Assembly (NCBI GenBank): GCA_025677835.1
Contig: JAIXMR010000008.1
Coordinates: forward strand, 186,001-250,000
Reading direction: 5' to 3'
Length of the DNA stretch: 64,000 nt
From: Sporodiniella umbellata
Lineage: Eukaryota; Mucoromycota; Mucoromycetes; Mucorales; Rhizopodaceae
Part shown: piece after piece, positions 58,992-64,000 of the stretch
How the letters are laid out: every line of letters starts with the position of its first letter
Position numbering within the stretch: the first letter of the stretch is position 1
The notes under the pieces: model-generated
What the model saw: only the letters and a program-made list of their open reading frames with translations
Database searches by the model: none
What the model was told of the DNA's origin: nothing
Made by a program: the position numbers and the translations under genes

Positions 58992-61900
58992 TTACAATTT
59001 ACGCTTCTTTCCTATGCGCTCTACTTCTTCATGCAAACCAGCTACCTTTCCTGCCATAGACATAAACATTCGTTTCTGTCCATTCATGATGCTTGTCAGG
59101 ACCTCTGGTGTGAAATCGCTCTCGTGGCTGAGTGACCCTATAGTTTCTTCAATGGATTGTACCGCATCAGTATATTGCCGAGTTCTTTCTTCTATACTAC
59201 TGATTGCATTCATGAAGAACTGCCAGTTTTCTGATGCACCTAAAGCACGCCAGTTTTTGTTGTCTGCCTTTAACACGCTACTGGTAGCTGCAATGTTGTT
59301 TCTGTGTTGTGCATTGTGATCCATAACTTTGTAAATAGACTCTCTTTGCATATGTAGCTTTCTATTTATAATATCGGCGTCCTATGCAAACACAACGGAT
59401 TAGAAGACTAAAGCGGGTTATTATTAAAACACTTACAACACTCAGGTCCTCTGTTTTTGTTCGGATATCGTTAAGCTGAGTAACAAAAGCGGTGTTGAGC
59501 TGGCCTTGGATATGATGACGTTTTTCGACTTGTTGGCTGATTAGATGTTGCAATTCTGCAAGTTCTCCTCTTGCACTTTCAGGAAGCTCCCAAAATCTAG
59601 TAGCGTATGTGACCTCGTTAGGGTTATTCACGGTAGTAGTCAGGGTGGAGGGCACGTAGGGAGAGTCGCTAGAGGCAGTATGAGTCACAATTTATACGAA
59701 TTTATATATGTATATATGTGTATATACTTACCGAGAGACGCGTCTAGGGATCGGCTTCAGCGAAAGTGTATTACTGTCATCTTTTGCAGCTTGATCTGAC
59801 TTACTGAAGGCAATTGTAGCAGACCCTTGGGTCGTAGGCTCTTTGCTTTCAGCTTGTTTCTTACCAAAGTCTATGGTAGCGGGGGTTGTTGGTACGGTCA
59901 CTGAAGAAGTGTTTTCTTTGGTACTGGAGACGGCAGTTGTAGGTTGAGTAGACGTGGTACTGTTTGGCGTCAGTGTTTGATTTTTGCTTATATCCACGTT
60001 TTTAACTCCTTTATCAACGTTTTGACTTTCAGGCAGGTTGCTTGTAGGTGGCGCACCGAAGCTAAAGGTGGTGCTACCCTTCTCTTGAGTCTTTGGCTCT
60101 ATTGACTTTGCTTCAGGCTCTTTTTTATCTTCCTTCTCAGAAGTCGCTGCACTTGATCCGGCCCCAAAAGAGAACTTAGGAGCTGATAAAGAGGTATTAG
60201 AAGTAGAAAGTGGAGCACTAGAAGTGCTTCCAAAGCTAAAAGTTGGAGCAGATAAAGGAGCAGCTGAGGTCGATAAAGGTGTGCTGGATACACTTCCAAA
60301 AGACAAAGCAGGTGCGGCCGAAGTGGTAGTAGAACCACTTACACTTCCAGCAGCTGAAGTTGATGAGGGTTTGGTGGGCATACTTCCAAAAGTGAAAACA
60401 GGGGCAGATGATGTATTAGTAGAGCTGCTAGTATTTTCAGTAGCCGGGGATGCACTAGATACATTCCCAAAGGAGAAGGCAGGAATAGATGATGCGGCAG
60501 CAGAACTGCTTGTATTACTATTAGATGAGGCAGCAGGTGATGCAGATGAAGTTACGCTAGCCACGTTCCCAAAAGAAAAGGCAGGGACAGATGATGTAGT
60601 AGTAGAGCTGCTTGCGTTTCCGGCAGCTGAAGTAGGCGTAGACAAAGATACGTTGGATTTTACAGAGCCAAATGTAAAAGTAGATGGAGGTACCGCCTTT
60701 GTATCTTCTGAGCTAGTAGTAGGCGTGGATATAGGTGTACTAGCTGGTTTTCCAAAACTGAATAGAGGAGCGGGTGTAGGTGCGGTAGCAGACTGGCCAA
60801 AAGAAGTCGTAGAAGTAGATGGCGTCGCGCTGACGGATTGACCAAAACTAAACGAAGGCCTAGTTGAAGTAGTTGCTGATATATTTTCAGAACTACCAAA
60901 AGGCTCCGATATCGGTGCACTGGTAACTTTTCCAAAGCTAAACACAGGTGCTGATGCAGAAGTACTAGCGCTTTGGGCAAAGCTGAAAGTGGGCATTGTT
61001 GTAGATGCACTTGTTGGTTGTACAGATGAGGTGGTTGCAGTAGATGAAGGCTTGGAGGTAGGCTGCCCAAACGTAAACACAGGTTTAGGTGAGGGTGCTG
61101 ATGACACATTTTCTGAGCTACCAAATGGTGTAGGCGTAGAAACTTTGGCTGGCTGCCCAAAGCTGAAAGCATGTGCAGATGAAGGTGTGTTTGAGCTTGT
61201 AGAAGGTGCATGTGTCGCCTTTCCGAAGCTAAAGGTGGGAGTAATAGAGGATGCTTTGGTTTCTGTATCTTCATTTTCCTTGTTGCTTGCTTCCAAGTTC
61301 ACAGTCACATTTTTAGGACTGTTAGTGGTATTTGAGCTTGGAGAATTTTCTTCTGGCTCTGAGACCTCAGGGGAATCTGCCACAGAAGCAACACTTTTAT
61401 CTTCAGCAATCTCTTCAACTACTACTTTACTTGTTGGGTTTTTGTTTGAACCTAAAGATGTTGAAATGCCTTGGCTAGGAATTAATGGCAATATAGCTTT
61501 GGGCGTTTCAGGAAAAGATGAGTCTGGTTGGCTTTCTACTGGGTTGCTATTATCGCTACTGGTTGTCAAAGGCTTAGCAGAATCTGAGGAGGTTGAAACG
61601 TTGCCTATATCTTTATCTTCAGTAGCACTGTTTTCAGCATTTTTGGTATTTGTAGGGGTTTTTGTCTCATCGTTTTTGGTTGTCTTAATGTCAACACTAT
61701 TGTCCTTTTGAGTCGCATTGCTTTCAGTTGCTTCTCCGGCCTCAGTTGTTTTACTAGCCTCTTGCGATACTAAGGTATTATCTTTAGCAACAGTGTTACC
61801 GAAAGTGAATTGAGGAACTGTTTTTTGTGAGCTATCTACTGTTGTTGACGAAGTTGCCGCAAAAGAGAAAGGTGAATCTTTCTTTGTTTTATCTGAGCTG

Positions 61901-63188
61901 GTGAGAGCAGTAGATGGAGTACGATCGCTAAAATTGAACGGTTTACTGGTAGTTGTTAACTGGTTGTTTTCTTTTTGACTAATTGTAGTAGAAGAAGAGC
62001 CAAAGCTAAAGGGAGATGATGCAGATGAAGTAAAAGCCTCACTGCTTGGTTTTGTAAAACTAGTAGTCGAAGAAAAGTTGATTGCAGCTACAGAGGTACC
62101 AGTTTCTGAAACAGTTGTTACATTTGCAGCAGGCACGGAAAATGGTATTTCTGTATCTGCTTTTTCAGGGTCATCCAAGCTTGTCTTTGCTGCAAAAGAT
62201 CCAAACGAAAAGGTAGGTGCAGCGCTTCCTGAAGAGCTAGAACCACCGAATACAAAGGATTTTTTACTTGACTGCTCCTCTGGTTCGTCCGCATCCACCA
62301 TGTCGACGGAAAGTCGTCTTTTTCTGGAATCAGAAGAGTCGGCTGTAGTAGACTGAGATGACCCAAAACCAGCAAAAGGACTTGGCGTATTTTGTTGTTG
62401 ACCAAACGAAAAAGGGGAGGTCTGGTTACTTGATTCGGTACGAGTTTGTCCAAAGTTAAAGGCTACAATAATTCAAAGTGAATGTTAGGCCCTTCAGTGC
62501 TTTAGAATAGTTAGCTATACCAGGAGGTTGTGCATTAGCATCGGTTGTCATACTGCCGAATGCAGGGGATTGGGAGGTAGCGGTTGACACACCAGGCGTT
62601 CCAAATGAAAATCCAGCGAAAGGGGATGTACTTGGATTAGTACTGTTTGAATTGAAAGGTGAATTAGTAGCAGGGGATGAGTTGTTGAATCCGAAAGGTG
62701 TCGTTTGGTTAGTGTTTCCACTATTAGGCCCTCCAAACGAATTTGCAAATGAGCCACCAAACAACTGGCTGTTGAAATTTCCATTGTTGTTTGACCCAAA
62801 GCCCATGGGAGCATTGTCTAAAAAATTGCAAATATGTTAACACGATTAGTACTACACAAAAGTTTGACCCACTATCTGCGTTAAACTCCATAGGCTGTGC
62901 TATGCTGTTTTGCGCTAGGTTACTTCCAAAACCCGAACCGAAACCCTGTTGCTGTTGCTGTTGCTGTGGAGGTGCAACGGGAAAGCCAAATCCGCTAGGA
63001 TTACTAACACTACCTGCACTTCCAACACTCCCTAAAGATACGGTCGAGGCTGTTCTATTCAGTCGTCTTTTAGGAACTGCGATCTTGCGTTCTGGGAAGG
63101 GGTTATTGGGCTGATTACTATTCAAAATACATACATATATATAAATAAATAAAACGCGTTTTGCTTGCTAAAATTAAACCTACTCCAT
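58992..63188 (-). CDS. NUP49: FG nucleoporin of the Nup49/Nup58 family, unusually long
   Basis: Six exons (63188-63184, 63117-62873, 62817-62521, 62462-59732, 59668-59437, 59381-58992) give 1299 aa. The first coding exon is 5 nt (ATGGA), restoring MDNQPNNPF. Residues from about 60 to 1085 are Ser/Thr/Pro/Ala-rich with many FG units, mostly FSFG/FTFG and GFG near the N terminus. The last 210 residues are coiled coil, starting FWELPESARGELAELQHLISQQ and ending LTSIMNGQKRMFMSMAGKVAGLHEEVERIGKKRKL. This tail resembles Nup58/Nup49, partners of Nup62/Nsp1 and Nup54/Nup57 in the central channel. A polyglutamine run and an RKRRLSVD basic motif (about 230) are present. Yeast Nup49 is much shorter (under 500 aa), so the FG zone is expanded. 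Nup58-type assignment is inference from the tail. Confidence 0.85.
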
Positions 63189-64000
63189 CGTATTGTTTTA
63201 TAAAATAATTTATACACAAGATTGCTAGAGCGATCTGCTATTTTCAAAAAAAAAAAAAGAGAAAATAAATAACTTGAGCATCCTCAGGATTTTTTTTTTA
63301 CAAAGTTTAGCAATGGTCAAGAAATCAAGAGTTTGTATTTAGAAAAGAAAGAGCCCTACCCAACACTTAGTCACAATTTGAAGATTTTTTTTTTGAGCGA
63401 ACGGAGTTTTTAGAAGAGCACTTTTATTGGACACGCAATTTATCGTAGGTTTCTCATAACTTTTGCACCAATGTCTGTAATAACTTTTCGTTTTCAATAT
63501 AATGAACGTATCTGCGTTGGACTAATTAATTTTCAAAGCTAATAATAACTTTGTGAGTTTTGGCCTTATTGTGATTCTTTTTTGAAGTAAATGCCCTATT
63601 GTCAAGTATATATGTTGAGTTTCGGCTATATTGCTTATTGTTAAACAACAGTAACCCAAACAAAAAAGTGCATCTTTTTAGATTGTTATGATGTTTTTAT
63701 TTTTAGGAACTTACCAATATGAACTATAGTTGCTGCATCGAAATAATAGCAGCAGCCAGCTGCTCTCTCTAATTGTTTAGAGTAAATCAAGGCAGAACTG
63801 CTGAGAAATATTGCTTTTTTAAGGTACACTGCTGTGTATCCAATTTCATACTGAACTCATAAGCTTGGGACGATATAAAAACTAAAATCTTTAGAACATC
63901 AGGAGCATTAGATAAGCAATTCAAAGGTAAGATAAGTTTATATCTGGTATGGTGACTCTTTTTAGGTTGTATAGATATGAAAGAAAAAAAGAGGCTTTGT
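63189..64000. other. Intergenic region at the right edge
   Basis: 5' flank of the nucleoporin gene, AT-rich, with no supported gene to the end of the window. Confidence 0.6.

Noticed and set aside
60224..61711. Long + strand frames rich in Val/Glu/Gly and minus-strand Leu/His-rich frame
   Set aside because: These are alternative frames of the low-complexity FG-repeat exon.

Overview
This is nuclear DNA from a fungus, most likely an early-diverging one of the Mucoromycota (Mucorales-like). The sequence is AT-rich. Almost every gene carries short GT-AG introns, mostly 45-110 nt, often with a CTAAC/CTAAT-like branch site. Homopolymer T/A tracts are common. Intergenic deserts of 1-5 kb separate gene clusters. 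Content fits this assignment: a full SMG1 kinase (absent from budding and fission yeast), METTL23, ARL8, a GPI-type chitin deacetylase, and a decayed SWIM-type transposase relative of the kind common in Mucorales. I could splice 19 protein-coding genes into intact reading frames with exon phases that add up.

Layout. 1-2697: no gene. 2698-4985 (-): Cdc24-type RhoGEF. 5441-5668 (-): orphan coding-like fragment, then 3 kb without genes. 8768-17840: compact cluster of a REX-family RNA exonuclease (+) meeting tail-to-tail a TDG/MUG DNA glycosylase (-), a tail-anchored protoglobin (-), a Drs2-type P4-ATPase (-) and a mitochondrial-type 3-oxoacyl-ACP reductase (-). 18137-19347 (+): G-patch/C2H2 protein, divergent from the reductase. 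19348-21532: relic zone with a frameshifted SWIM zinc-finger pseudogene. 21533-24297: ARL8 (+), mitochondrial ribosomal protein uL10m (-), SERF-like small protein (+). 25367-28497: Rud3-type golgin (-) and METTL23-like methyltransferase (+), head-to-head with 80 bp between start codons. 29595-30964 (+): chitin deacetylase. 30965-34656: repeat-bearing region with two diverged direct copies of an approximately 0.7 kb unit. 34657-43094 (-): SMG1, 21 exons. 44315-47292: Rpn6 (+) and a farnesylatable Ydj1-type Hsp40 (-). 47293-52756: 5.4 kb desert. 52757-63188: multi-KH protein (+), PDK1-like kinase (-), DUF4097-like membrane protein (-) and a very long FG nucleoporin of the Nup49/Nup58 family (-).

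Functionally these are mostly housekeeping genes. Membrane and polarity factors (Cdc24, Drs2, ARL8, Rud3, PDK1) are well represented, alongside RNA and protein quality control (SMG1, REX, Rpn6, Ydj1) and cell-wall modification. I found no tRNA, rRNA, CRISPR or prokaryote-style operon. The least explained items are the tail-anchored protoglobin, the flippase A-domain motif change (DGET to DGEV), the duplicated repeat unit, the DUF4097 membrane protein and the decayed SWIM element.
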